Source: an uncultured Eubacteriales bacterium (GTDB taxonomy: Bacteria; Bacillota_A; Clostridia; Christensenellales; Aristaeellaceae). Taken from it: a stretch of DNA of 33,120 bases. Location of the stretch: contig OMRS01000087.1 of the NCBI GenBank assembly GCA_900313545.1, positions 1-33,120 of the forward strand, given 5' to 3'. The notes beneath the pieces were generated by a model that had not been told where the DNA came from, made no database searches, and saw nothing but the letters and a program-made list of their open reading frames with translations. Each line of letters opens with the position of its first letter. The stretch's first letter is position 1. The position numbers and the translations under genes are program-made. Shown here in pieces: positions 17,774 through 26,450 of the stretch.

Positions 17774-18211
17774 ATGATTGCAATTGGCAGTGATCACGCG
17801 GGATTCGCGCTGAGGCAGGAAATCATGAAGTATCTGGAGAGCCTGGGAGAGGCGTATGTGGATGTGGGAACCCGGACGACTGACAGCTGCGACTATGCGC
17901 TCTTTGCGCAGAAGGTCTGCGAGAAGATCCAGAGCGGAGAGTGCGAAAAGGGCATTCTGTGCTGCGGAACCGGCGTGGGAATTTCCATTGCCGCCAACAA
18001 GATGAAGGGAATCCGCTGCGTATGCTGCAGCGAGCCGTACTCCGCCGCCATGTCCAGGGCCCACAACAACGCCAATGTCCTGGCTATGGGCGGACGCGTG
18101 GTGGGCGCGGACCTGGCGAAGATGATTGTGGACGCCTTCCTGAAGGGTGAATTCGAAGGCGGCCGGCACCAGCGCAGGGTGGATCAGATCATGGCTCTTG
18201 AAAACCGTTAA
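17774..18211 (+). CDS. rpiB: Ribose-5-phosphate isomerase B
   Basis: A protein of 145 residues, the normal RpiB length. It interconverts ribose-5-phosphate and ribulose-5-phosphate in the pentose phosphate pathway; some relatives act on allose-6-phosphate or galactose-6-phosphate. The sequence shows GSDHAGFALR at the N-terminus, the catalytic Cys64 in ILCCGTGVGISIAANK, and HNNANVLAMGGRVVG. GAGGAGG lies upstream of the ATG. The LacA/LacB isomerase subfamily is less likely, because the gene stands alone without a paired subunit. Confidence 0.93.
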   Translation: MIAIGSDHAGFALRQEIMKYLESLGEAYVDVGTRTTDSCDYALFAQKVCEKIQSGECEKGILCCGTGVGISIAANKMKGIRCVCCSEPYSAAMSRAHNNANVLAMGGRVVGADLAKMIVDAFLKGEFEGGRHQRRVDQIMALENR

Positions 18212-18241
18212 CGACAACAGAGGGAAGAGAGAAGACAGAAC

Positions 18242-20509
18242 ATGGACATTTCGGCAGCTCTGGCAAAGGAATTTGACCTGAAACCGCAGATTGCGGGAAA
18301 CATCATTACCCTGATCGATGAGGGCAATACCATACCGTTCATCGCCCGCTACAGGAAGGAACAGACCGGAGAGATGGATGATCAGCGGCTGCGCAGTTTC
18401 GGCGAGCGGCTGGAATATCTCCGCAACATGGACAAACGGCGCCAGACCATCCTGGACACCATCACCGAACAGGGGAAGATGACGGACGTGCTTCAGGGGA
18501 AGATCGAGGCGGCCGCGACGCTGGCGGAACTGGAGGACCTGTATCTGCCCTATCGGCCCAAGCGCAGGACGAGGGCCCTGATCGCCAAGGAGAAGGGCCT
18601 TGAGCCCCTTGCCCAGCGGCTGATGCAGCAGGTCCGGGGCGAGGACCCTGCCGAGCTGGCACTGGCGTACATCAATGAAGAAAACGGCGTGGCGGACGCG
18701 GAGACGGCGCTGGCCATGGCCAGGGATATCCTGGCGGAGCAGATGTCGGACGATGCGGACGTGCGTGCCGAACTGCGCCTGCTCATGCACAAGACGGGAC
18801 AACTGGTGAGTAAGCTGGCGGAGAAGAGCGCAAAGGCCAAAAAGGAAGAGGCAAAGGCGGAGGCCGGTGCGGAAAAGGCTGATGCGGAAGGAGGCGCCTC
18901 CCGGCATACGGCGGACGTGTACCGGCAGTATGCGGATTACCGCGAGCCCGTCAGCAAGGTGGCCAACCACCGGATACTGGCCCTTGGAAGGGGCGAGAAG
19001 GAGGGCTTCCTGAAGGTGAGCGTGGAGGCGGATGTGGACGCCGCCATGCACATTCTTTCCCGCCACTTCGTCAGGGGCTCCCTGGGGTCGGCGGAACAGG
19101 TCCGTCTGGCGGCAGAGGATGCCTGGGCACGCCTGATCGAGCCCAGCCTGGAGCGGGAAATCCGCAGCGAACTCACGGACAGGGCCAACACGGGTGCCAT
19201 TCAGGTCTTTGCGGACAACCTGCACCAGCTGCTCATGCAGCCGCCCATTCACGGCAAGGTCACCCTGGGCGTGGACCCGGGCTAGCACCACGGCTGCAAG
19301 CTTGCGGTGGTGGATGAGGGCGGCAAGGTGCTCCAGACGGGGAAGGCCTTCTTCACCCTCCCGGGCTCGGAGCAGCGCAAGCAGCAGGCCAGGCAGATGA
19401 TCCTGGGCATGATCCGCAGGCATCATGTCACCGCCATCGCCATCGGCAACGGCACCGCTTCCAGGGAGAGCGAGCAGTTTATTGCGGACCTGCTGCCGGA
19501 TGCACCGGGTGTCGCCTACACCATCGTTTCCGAAGCGGGCGCCAGTGTCTGGTCCGCCTCGGAGGATGCCGCCAGGGAGCTGCCGGATTATGACGTGCTT
19601 GACCGCGGGGCGATCTCCATTGCCCGGCGGATGCAGGATCCCCTTGCGGAGCTGGTGAAAATCGATCCCAAAGCCATCGGCGTGGGACAGTACCAGCATG
19701 ACCTCAAGCAGAGCGAGCTGGAGAAATCCCTGTCCGGCGTGGTGGAGGACTGCGTGTCCTCCGTGGGCGTGGATGTGGCCACCGCCAGCGTGGCCCTGCT
19801 GACCCATGTGGCCGGCATCGGGGCGACCCTGGCCAAAAACATCGTGGAATACCGGGATGAGAACGCCATCACCTCCCGGGCGCAGCTCAGGAAGGTGCCC
19901 AAGCTGGGACCCAAGGCCTTTGAACAGTGTGCGGGCTTTCTGCGCATCCGGGGCAAGGAGCCCCTGGACGCGACCGCCGTGCATCCGGAAAGCTATGAGA
20001 TCGCCAGAGCGCTGCTGGACAGGATGGGCGTGTCTGAGGAGCTGGTCCGCCAGGGCGGCATCAGGGGATTCTCCGCCAGCGTGGAAAAGGCGGGCCTTGA
20101 AAAGCTCGCGCAGGAGCTGGAGGTGGGCGTCCCGACTCTGCGGGATATTGCGGCTGAGCTGGAGCGTCCGGGAAGAGATCCCCGTGACGAGCTGCCGGCG
20201 CCGGTCCTGCGGCGGGATGTGCTGAGCATGGAGGACCTGAAGCCGGGCATGCAGCTGACGGGAACCGTGAGAAACGTCACGGATTTCGGCGCTTTTGTGG
20301 ATATCGGCGTACACCAGGACGGCCTGGTGCATCTGTCCCAGCTGTCAAAGAAATTCGTCTCAAGGGCCAGCGACGTGGTCAAGGTGGGCGATATCGTGGA
20401 GGTGTGGGTTATCTCCGTGGACGTGCCCCGTCACCGCATCGCGCTGACCATGGTCAAGGAAAAACTGCCCAAGCAGACGGGCGATCAGAAAGGAAAACAG
20501 AATGTATGA
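18242..20509 (+). pseudogene. tex: Tex-type RNA-binding transcription accessory protein, interrupted by in-frame TAG
   Basis: The frame encodes a full-length Tex (about 755 codons) except for TAG at 19283-19285 (codon 348). The N-terminal half (18242-19285) has IAGNIITLIDEGNTIPFIARYRKEQTG, then YLPYRPKRRTRALIAKEKGLEPLA, and a Lys/Ala-rich insert near residues 195-215. The stop falls in the first strand of the YqgF/RNase H-like domain, between GVDPG and HHGCKLAVVD, where relatives have an aromatic or other residue. The rest (YqgF, helix-hairpin-helix, and an S1 domain at about residues 665-742 with FGAFVDIGVHQDGLVHLSQLS) is intact. Reinitiation downstream would start near 19307. It may be a nonsense mutation, a sequencing error or a readthrough site. 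The 3' end overlaps the next gene by eight bases. Confidence 0.9.
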
Positions 20510-21899
20510 TGTCGCCATCGTGGGTGCAGGTCCTGCGGGAATCTTCACCGCGCTGGAGATGATCCGCAGGGGCAGTACTGCCAGGATCATTATCGTGGAA
20601 AAGGGACAGCCCGTTGAAAAACGGAGCTGTCCCAAATCTCTGACGGGCCACTGCGTCAAGTGCCGTCCCTACTGCCATATCACCACCGGCTTTTCCGGAG
20701 CGGGCGCCTTCTCGGATGGAAAGCTGTCCCTCTCCCGGGAAGTTGGAGGGGATTTCCCGAACCTGATCGGGCCGGACAACGCGCAGGCCCTGATCGACTA
20801 TACGGACGGAATCTACCTCGAGTTCGGCGCGGACAGCCATGTGGAAGGACTGGGCAACTCGGAGGAGGTCCGGGAAATCCGCAGAAGAGCGATCCAGGCG
20901 GGACTCAAGCTGGTGGACTGCCCCATTCGCCATCTGGGCACGGAGAAGGCCCAGAAGCTGTACCTGGACATCGAGCACTACCTGATGGATCACGGCGTGG
21001 AAATGCTTTTCGGGTGGGAGTGCGAAGACCTGATCATCGAGCAGGAAACCTGCCGCGGCATCTATGTGCGCAGGAAGGAGGAGACCCGGGAGATCCATGC
21101 GCGCAGCTGCGTGGTGGCCACGGGCCGGCGCGGGGCTGACTGGCTGGAGAAAATCTGCCAGGAGCACGGCATTGCCCATCAGCCGGGCACGGTGGATATC
21201 GGGGTGAGGGTGGAATGCAGGAATGAAATCATGGAGGAGGTCAACCGCATCCTCTATGAGAGCAAGCTGATCGGCTACCCCAAGCCCTTCAAGAACAAGG
21301 TCCGCACCTTCTGCCAGAATCCCGGCGGCTTTGTCAGCCAGGAGAATTACGACAACGATCTGGCGGTGGTCAACGGACATTCCTACAAGGATGTCAAGAG
21401 CGACAACACCAACGTGTCGATTCTGTGCAGCCACAATTTCTCCATCCCCTTCAACCAGCCCATTGCCTACGCGCAGAAGGTGGGAGAGCTGACCAACATG
21501 CTGGCCAACGGCTCCATTCTGGTGCAGCGCTTCGGGGACATCCTGGACGGCAAGCGCACCTGGGAAAAGGAGCTGCAGCAGTCCAATGTCCGCCCCACGC
21601 TGAAGGATGCGGTGGCCGGCGACATCACGGCGGCCATGCCGTACCGGGCCATGATCAACATCATCAATTTTATCCAGGCCATGGACGTGGTGGTCCCGGG
21701 CTTTGCGTCCTATGAGACGCTGCTGTATTCCCCGGAGCTGAAGTTCTACTCCAACCGGGTGAAGATGGACACCAATCTGGACACCAGCATTGCGGGACTG
21801 CACTGCCTGGGGGATTCCTCCGGATGGACCAGGGGCCTGATGATGGCCTCGGCCATGGGCGTGCTCATGGGACGCAAGCTGACGGAGGGCCGGGCTTAA
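20502..21899 (+). CDS. FAD-dependent dehydrogenase-like protein (COG2509-type)
   Basis: This 465-residue protein has a dinucleotide-binding N-terminus: YDVAIVGAGPAGIFTALEM with G8-x-G10-x2-G13, and IIVEKG closing the Rossmann strand. A cysteine cluster (CPKSLTGHCVKCRPYCH, about residues 47-64) and GFSGAGAFSDGKLSL follow; both are typical of this uncharacterised group. VVATGRRGADWL and a C-terminal GLHCLGDSSGWTRGLMMASAMG complete the FAD site. The ATG overlaps the tex stop. The reaction is unknown; the four cysteines may be redox-active or bind a metal. It ends the long + operon. Confidence 0.88.
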   Translation: MYDVAIVGAGPAGIFTALEMIRRGSTARIIIVEKGQPVEKRSCPKSLTGHCVKCRPYCHITTGFSGAGAFSDGKLSLSREVGGDFPNLIGPDNAQALIDYTDGIYLEFGADSHVEGLGNSEEVREIRRRAIQAGLKLVDCPIRHLGTEKAQKLYLDIEHYLMDHGVEMLFGWECEDLIIEQETCRGIYVRRKEETREIHARSCVVATGRRGADWLEKICQEHGIAHQPGTVDIGVRVECRNEIMEEVNRILYESKLIGYPKPFKNKVRTFCQNPGGFVSQENYDNDLAVVNGHSYKDVKSDNTNVSILCSHNFSIPFNQPIAYAQKVGELTNMLANGSILVQRFGDILDGKRTWEKELQQSNVRPTLKDAVAGDITAAMPYRAMINIINFIQAMDVVVPGFASYETLLYSPELKFYSNRVKMDTNLDTSIAGLHCLGDSSGWTRGLMMASAMGVLMGRKLTEGRA

Positions 21900-22762
21900 G
21901 GCGCCTGCAGAAGTCCTTCCAGGTCTTCCGGAAGCGGCGCGTCAAAACAGAGCGCCTGTCCGGTCAGGGGCTGGGTGCAGCACAGCCGGGCGGAATGCAG
22001 GGCAAACCGGTCGGGAAGGCGGGGATCTGCCGCGCCGTAAAGGTAATCGCCCGCGATGGGACAGCCCAGGGCGGCCAGGTGGACCCGGATCTGATGGGTC
22101 CGTCCGGTTTCAAGGTTCAGGCGCAGCAGTGCCCGGCCCTGGAAGACCTGAAGGGTTTCATAGTGGGTGACGGCATGTTTGCCCTCGGGGCTGACACAGC
22201 GCCTGGCGCCGGTGCCGGCCTTGGCGATGGGCAGGTCCACGGTCCCCGACAGGGGGGACGGGACGCCCAGGGTGACGGCGAGGTATTCCCGGTGGAAGCT
22301 GCCGGTGTGCAGCTGCTCGCTCAGCAGCCGCTGGGCGTGATCGTGCCGCGCGACGCACATGAGGCCGGAAGTCCCCTTGTCAAGACGGTTTACCGGATGA
22401 AAGACAAAGGTTTCCTCCGGTTCGCCCAGGTCCCGGCACAGGCATTCCCTGAGGGAAAGGCCCCGGTCCCGTCCGGGAAGGGTGGGCAGGGGCGCAGGCT
22501 TGTGGACGATGATCAGGTCCTCGTCCATGTAGCGGATCAGGGGAGAGGACGCGGTCAGTTCCGGGCTGTCGATGCGGATGCTCAGCACATCCCCGGCGTG
22601 CAGCACGCGGGAGACATGGACCGGTTCCCCGTTGACGAGGATCCCGCCCTGGACCTTCAGACGGCGGAACAGGTGGGTGCCCAGATGAAAGACGGACGGA
22701 ACCAGGCGGCGAACGGGAAGCCCCTCCTGGGAGGGAGTCACGGTATGGGTGAGTGTTCTCAT
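21896..22762 (-). CDS. RluA-family pseudouridine synthase
   Basis: The 288-residue form starts at the ATG at 22762, preceded by GAAAGG; a longer in-frame extension lacks a ribosome binding site. An S4-like N-terminal segment (RRLKVQGGILVNGEPVHVSRVLHAGDVLSI) precedes the catalytic domain. The catalytic domain has HPVNRLDKGTSGLMCVAR, containing the nucleophilic aspartate, and LNLETGRTHQIRVHLAALGCPIAGDYLYG. These enzymes isomerise uridine to pseudouridine in 23S rRNA or tRNA. The RluD/RluC/RluA target cannot be assigned from sequence. Its TAA shares the four bases TTAA with the stop codon of the convergent FAD gene. Confidence 0.92.
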   Translation of the reverse strand: MRTLTHTVTPSQEGLPVRRLVPSVFHLGTHLFRRLKVQGGILVNGEPVHVSRVLHAGDVLSIRIDSPELTASSPLIRYMDEDLIIVHKPAPLPTLPGRDRGLSLRECLCRDLGEPEETFVFHPVNRLDKGTSGLMCVARHDHAQRLLSEQLHTGSFHREYLAVTLGVPSPLSGTVDLPIAKAGTGARRCVSPEGKHAVTHYETLQVFQGRALLRLNLETGRTHQIRVHLAALGCPIAGDYLYGAADPRLPDRFALHSARLCCTQPLTGQALCFDAPLPEDLEGLLQAP

Positions 22763-22854
22763 GAAGGCAGACCTTTCTTGGGGCTCAAAGGATAATTCCC
22801 CGGACCGGCTTCGTCTATTGTGTGAACGATACCGATACAAGGGGTGGATAATCA

Positions 22855-24150
22855 ATGAAAAACAGGGGATGCAGGGCCGTGCTGGCCGTACTGGTGCTCC
22901 TGCTGGTGCTGCCGGTGCTGGCGGTGGCGCAGGAATACGCCGTGATCACCGGCGCCCGGCTCAATCTCAGGGAATATGCGTCCACTTCCAGCAGAAGTCT
23001 TGGCAGCTATCCGGTGGGATCCTGGGTTATCATCAACGGTTCCCCGGTGAACGGATGGTATCCGGTGACGACCACGGATGGCAAAAAGGGCTACATGGCC
23101 GGCAACTATCTGCGCTTTGAAGGCGGCGGAGGCAGCTTTGGCACCCATGCCACGGTGCGTTATGCGCAGGGAGGATATGTGAACCTGAGGAGCGGTCCGT
23201 CCCTGGATTACAGCGTGGTAACCCGCGTATCCTCGGGATCCAGCATCACGATTCTGGATGATTCCTATGAATGGAACTATGTCGAACTGAAAAACGGCAC
23301 CAAGGGCTATATGCACGACTCCCTCATTGACCGCGGCGGCGGGGGCGGCGGAGGCGGCAGCACGGCTGTGGTGACCACCCGCTACGGCGGCAAGGTGAAC
23401 GTCCGCTCCGGGCCGTCCTTCCGCAACGGCAGTCTGGGCTCCCTGAGAACCGGGACGCGGGTGCAGGTGCTGCACAAGGATGGTGCCTGGTGGAAGATTT
23501 CCGGCGGCGGGCTGGTCGGCTACATGTACAGCACATACCTGACCGGCGGCGGAGGCGGAGGAGGCGGCAGCCATCCGGTGCCCAAGGTCTCCCAGACGGC
23601 CTACGTCAGCAATCCCAGGTCCACGCAGGTGCTTAACCTGCGCGCCCGGCCATCCCAGTCCAGCCGGTCCATCGGCCAGTACAGAAACGGGACGCAGGTG
23701 CGGGTGGTCGGAAGCAGCGGCGACTGGTGTGAGGTGTACGTGGGAACCAGGCACGGCTACATGATGACCCGGTATCTGAGATTTACTTCGGACAGGCCCG
23801 TGCCGGTGCCCGGACCGGTGTATGTCCCGGACAGCGTGGGAACAGGAGGGATGGGGACTGTGCCGCAGACCCAGCCGCAGACCCAGCCGCAGGTGCTCAA
23901 CCCCCAGCCGTCCCCTGAGGTGATCAAACCGGCATCCAGTACCTCCGTCCAGATGGCGGTGCTGGTTGCCAAGGACAGCTCGGAGAGCATTGGGGTGTAC
24001 CTGGAAGCGACCTGCGCAAGCCTGAAGACCTCCTATGCGGCCGGAACCATGGTCCGTATCCTGGCACCGGGGGAAACTTCCAGCATGGTGCTCATCGACA
24101 ACTCCGTGGTGGGGTATGTGAAGAACGAGAACCTGCAGAACGTCAAATAG
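22855..24150 (+). CDS. Secreted multi-SH3 (bacterial SH3) protein with poly-glycine linkers
   Basis: A protein of 431 residues with a signal peptide (about residues 1-25). Four clear SH3_3-type modules each begin with a VNLRSGPS- or LNLRARPS-like strand and end in a GYM...YL motif. They lie at about residues 27-88, 95-158, 172-228 and 240-312. Glycine runs join them at about 89-93, 161-169 and 231-240. A Pro/Gln-rich stretch (336-356) precedes a fifth, divergent module. No catalytic domain is present. Such modules bind peptidoglycan stem peptides or wall glycan, so it is probably a structural or adaptor wall protein. It is monocistronic, flanked by a hairpin downstream. Confidence 0.88.
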   Translation: MKNRGCRAVLAVLVLLLVLPVLAVAQEYAVITGARLNLREYASTSSRSLGSYPVGSWVIINGSPVNGWYPVTTTDGKKGYMAGNYLRFEGGGGSFGTHATVRYAQGGYVNLRSGPSLDYSVVTRVSSGSSITILDDSYEWNYVELKNGTKGYMHDSLIDRGGGGGGGGSTAVVTTRYGGKVNVRSGPSFRNGSLGSLRTGTRVQVLHKDGAWWKISGGGLVGYMYSTYLTGGGGGGGGSHPVPKVSQTAYVSNPRSTQVLNLRARPSQSSRSIGQYRNGTQVRVVGSSGDWCEVYVGTRHGYMMTRYLRFTSDRPVPVPGPVYVPDSVGTGGMGTVPQTQPQTQPQVLNPQPSPEVIKPASSTSVQMAVLVAKDSSESIGVYLEATCASLKTSYAAGTMVRILAPGETSSMVLIDNSVVGYVKNENLQNVK

Positions 24151-24161
24151 GAAGCAGATCA

Positions 24162-24194
24162 AACAAGGCGAACGGATTATCCGTTCGCCTTGTT
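24162..24194. terminator. Perfect 15-bp hairpin between convergent genes
   Basis: The 15-base arms (AACAAGGCGAACGGA and its complement) surround a 3-base loop. The + gene ends at 24150. On the minus strand the loop is the TAA of the sugar transferase gene, and one arm encodes its last five residues. T-tracts are weak on both sides (TTGTTTG on the minus strand), so termination efficiency is uncertain, but shared use by both genes is likely. Confidence 0.7.
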
Positions 24195-24845
24195 GCCGTA
24201 TACGGCCCTGTATTCCCTTGGATAGTCCAGGCGTCGCTTGGAAAGGGAGGTGGCAAGGATGACATAGACGGTGCGCAGGATGATCTCCAGATCATACAGG
24301 AGGCTCCAGTGCTTCAGATAGTAAAGGTCCAGGGACAGCTTCACGTGGAGGAAGCGGCTGACGTAAGCCTCGTCCGTGTCATCTCCCTCCAGATACAGGT
24401 CCCCGTGGGTATAGTTGAAGATGGAGCCGGGGCAGGCCAGACCCGGAAGCACGTCCAGGGTGGTCTTTTCCTCGGGGGTATAGTACTTGAGGACGATGTC
24501 CGTATCCTCGGGACGGGGCCCGATGATGGACATGCTGCCGCACAGGATGTTCAGCAGCTGGGGGAGCTCATCGACCTTGGTCTTGCGCAGGAGGTTCCCC
24601 CATGGAAAGATGCGGCTGTCGTTGACGCCGGTGATGGCACCCTGCCGGTCTGCGCCCACGTGCATGGAACGGAACTTGTAGATGTACATGGGTTTCATGC
24701 CCCGTCCCATGCGCTTTGCCCTGTAGAAGACCGGGCCCGGGCTGGAAAGTTTGACGCCGATGGCGGCGATGAGCATGATGGGGGAGAGGACGGCCAGCGC
24801 GAGCAGGGCGAGCACCCGGTCCAGAAGTGCTTTGACGACTCTCAT
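24177..24845 (-). CDS. Initiating polyprenyl-phosphate sugar-1-phosphate transferase (WcaJ/PglC-type)
   Basis: This 222-residue protein has one N-terminal hydrophobic segment (about residues 7-30), the re-entrant anchor of small monotopic phosphoglycosyl transferases. KFRSMHVGA (57-65), the catalytic Asp92-Glu93 in RKTKVDELPQLLN, and SIIGPRPE (107-113) are all present. These enzymes move a sugar-1-phosphate from a nucleotide sugar to undecaprenyl phosphate, starting glycan assembly at the inner membrane. Its ATG overlaps the stop of the PIG-L gene by four bases. The block at 1-10300 contains no initiating enzyme, so this could serve it. Donor sugar is unknown. Confidence 0.92.
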   Translation of the reverse strand: MRVVKALLDRVLALLALAVLSPIMLIAAIGVKLSSPGPVFYRAKRMGRGMKPMYIYKFRSMHVGADRQGAITGVNDSRIFPWGNLLRKTKVDELPQLLNILCGSMSIIGPRPEDTDIVLKYYTPEEKTTLDVLPGLACPGSIFNYTHGDLYLEGDDTDEAYVSRFLHVKLSLDLYYLKHWSLLYDLEIILRTVYVILATSLSKRRLDYPREYRAVYGNKANG

Positions 24846-25504
24846 GGCAGATCCTCCCGGAACGTGCGGCGGATGGTCATCAGGACCTCAGCGCTGTCCA
24901 TGAGGCACTGGTTTCCCCAGAAACGGCTCTGGTTGCGCAGGGCTTCGGAGGAACGGGGATGGGGATAGTCACGGACCTCACTGTGATAGCACTCAAATGC
25001 TTCGATCTTCCTGTCCAGCACGTCGGAAATGTCCACCCAGGTGTCCGGGACGAAATTCCGGGGAACCCCCCATTCCGTACTGGAAGCGGTATAGAAGCAG
25101 TAAAACTCCCGGATCCAGGCGCAGGTGGGACGGAAGGCGATGTTGGCTGCTTCAAAGGTGATCTTGTGATCCCGGTTGGCATCGCAGGAGGACTGGCAGT
25201 AGATAATGTCCGGCTGGTATTCCTCGTTGATGTTCTCCAGGGGGGAAATGATCCGGGTCAGGGTAAAAGTGTCCAGCCGCTGATCGGGAAAACGGGGAAG
25301 ATAGGTCTGGGAAATGCCCAGGATCCGGGCGGCATCGGCGGTGGCTTTGCTCTGCCCGACGTCCTTTGCGTACCGGAGGGATTCCCCTTCGCAGAGGATC
25401 ACGCTGCGGATTTCATCGCCCCGGAGGGCATGCTTGATGAGAATGCCGCCGATTCCCAGCAGCTCATCATCCGGATGTGCGGCAACAACCAGTACTTTAT
25501 GCAT
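24842..25504 (-). CDS. PIG-L/LmbE-family deacetylase
   Basis: This 220-residue zinc hydrolase has the metal motif AAHPDDE (His10, Asp12, Asp13) and a later His113 in DANRDHKITF, matching the family's active site. The family removes acetyl groups from N-acetylated sugars such as GlcNAc-phosphatidylinositol, GlcNAc-malate or lincosamide intermediates. GAAGGGGG lies nine bases before the ATG. It overlaps the formyltransferase gene by eight bases and the sugar transferase by four. A sequence of deacetylation then N-formylation of an amino sugar is a natural reading, but it is inference. Confidence 0.9.
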   Translation of the reverse strand: MHKVLVVAAHPDDELLGIGGILIKHALRGDEIRSVILCEGESLRYAKDVGQSKATADAARILGISQTYLPRFPDQRLDTFTLTRIISPLENINEEYQPDIIYCQSSCDANRDHKITFEAANIAFRPTCAWIREFYCFYTASSTEWGVPRNFVPDTWVDISDVLDRKIEAFECYHSEVRDYPHPRSSEALRNQSRFWGNQCLMDSAEVLMTIRRTFREDLP

Positions 25505-26450
25505 TTGTAAAAACCCCCTTCAGTTGCAGGTCATGGAGCTGCGCTCCGCGGTAGAGGGTGCCCTGTTCATCCTCCAGCTCGGTGATGAGAAGAAGACCGT
25601 CCCGGACGGCCACAAAGAGGCCGTTGACGGGGAGGGAGAAGGCGGTGCAGCTGCCTGCGATTTCCCCGGGACGGGTGCCGGTCAGGGGCAGGTCAAATCT
25701 GCACAGGGCAGCCTCCCAGATGATCCATTTGTGTCCGTCCAAAAAGGTGAAGGCGCCGGGATAGGGACGGGTCAGGGCGCGGACAAAATCGTACAGGGCC
25801 TGTCCGTCCTGGTCCCAGGCGATGAGGCCGTCCTTGGGTCTCCGGCGCGGAAGGATCGGCTCGTCTGTCTGGTTCTGGATGGGGCTGGAGGGACGAATCC
25901 CATGATCCAGCTGCTCAAGCAGACGGGAAACCATGAGGGTATTGGTCCGGGCTACCTGGTCATACAGGGTGGCGCAGGTATCAAAGGGAGTGATGGGGAA
26001 CGACATCTGGTCGATGATCTCTCCGGCATCCACATCCCGGCTGAGCCACATCAGGGTGTTGCCGGTGACGGTTTCACCGTGAATAAGCGCCCAGTTGATG
26101 GGCGCGCTGCCCCGATTGTGGGGAAGCAGCGCAGCGTGTGCACCGATGGTGCCGATGGTGGGAATGTCCAGAAGCCGGTCGGGAAGAATTTCGCTCCACC
26201 CGAGGACCACCATGAGGTCCGGCCGGGCATCGCGGATGATTTCAAAGGATTCATCGTTCTTGATGGTGTCCACCATGTGAACGGGAATTCCGTGCTCGCG
26301 GCAGACCTGAAAATATCCGTGGGTTCCGGCGCTGCGCTTCTGAAAGGAGAGCTCCGACAGCGTGATAAAAGCGGAAATATGACGCTCTGAGGCGATTCGG
26401 GTGAATGCGGGAAGACCTTCCTCGTGAAAGCCGATCCAGACGATGTTCAT
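25497..26450 (-). CDS. Formyltransferase-fold protein (sugar N-formyltransferase-like)
   Basis: From the ATG at 26450 the protein has 317 residues. The N-terminal Rossmann domain shows PDLMVVLGWSEILP and IGAHAALLPHNRGSAPINWALI, followed by SRDVDAGEIIDQ with Asp141. In methionyl-tRNA formyltransferase the catalytic triad is N-x-H...D; here His105 and Asp141 remain but the Asn position is Gly103, as I recall for some sugar- or unknown-substrate relatives. A C-terminal OB-like domain follows (about 205-310). The cofactor should be N10-formyl-tetrahydrofolate. An alternative TTG six bases earlier has no ribosome binding site. The start overlaps a short leader ORF's stop (ATGA). Confidence 0.8.
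   Translation of the reverse strand: MNIVWIGFHEEGLPAFTRIASERHISAFITLSELSFQKRSAGTHGYFQVCREHGIPVHMVDTIKNDESFEIIRDARPDLMVVLGWSEILPDRLLDIPTIGTIGAHAALLPHNRGSAPINWALIHGETVTGNTLMWLSRDVDAGEIIDQMSFPITPFDTCATLYDQVARTNTLMVSRLLEQLDHGIRPSSPIQNQTDEPILPRRRPKDGLIAWDQDGQALYDFVRALTRPYPGAFTFLDGHKWIIWEAALCRFDLPLTGTRPGEIAGSCTAFSLPVNGLFVAVRDGLLLITELEDEQGTLYRGAQLHDLQLKGVFTNA

Noticed and set aside
19283..19285. TAG read as a reassigned sense codon (pyrrolysine or alternative code).
   Set aside because: TAG ends the nitroreductase (10945-10947), the SH3 protein (24148-24150) and the NimA-like gene (32424-32426), so general reassignment is unlikely; site-specific readthrough remains open.
17765..20332. An 855-codon open frame on the minus strand opposite rpiB and tex.
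   Set aside because: It is rich in His, Gln, Arg and Pro with no recognisable domain, has no ribosome binding site, and mirrors the codon pattern of well-supported genes on the other strand; high-GC DNA yields such antisense frames.
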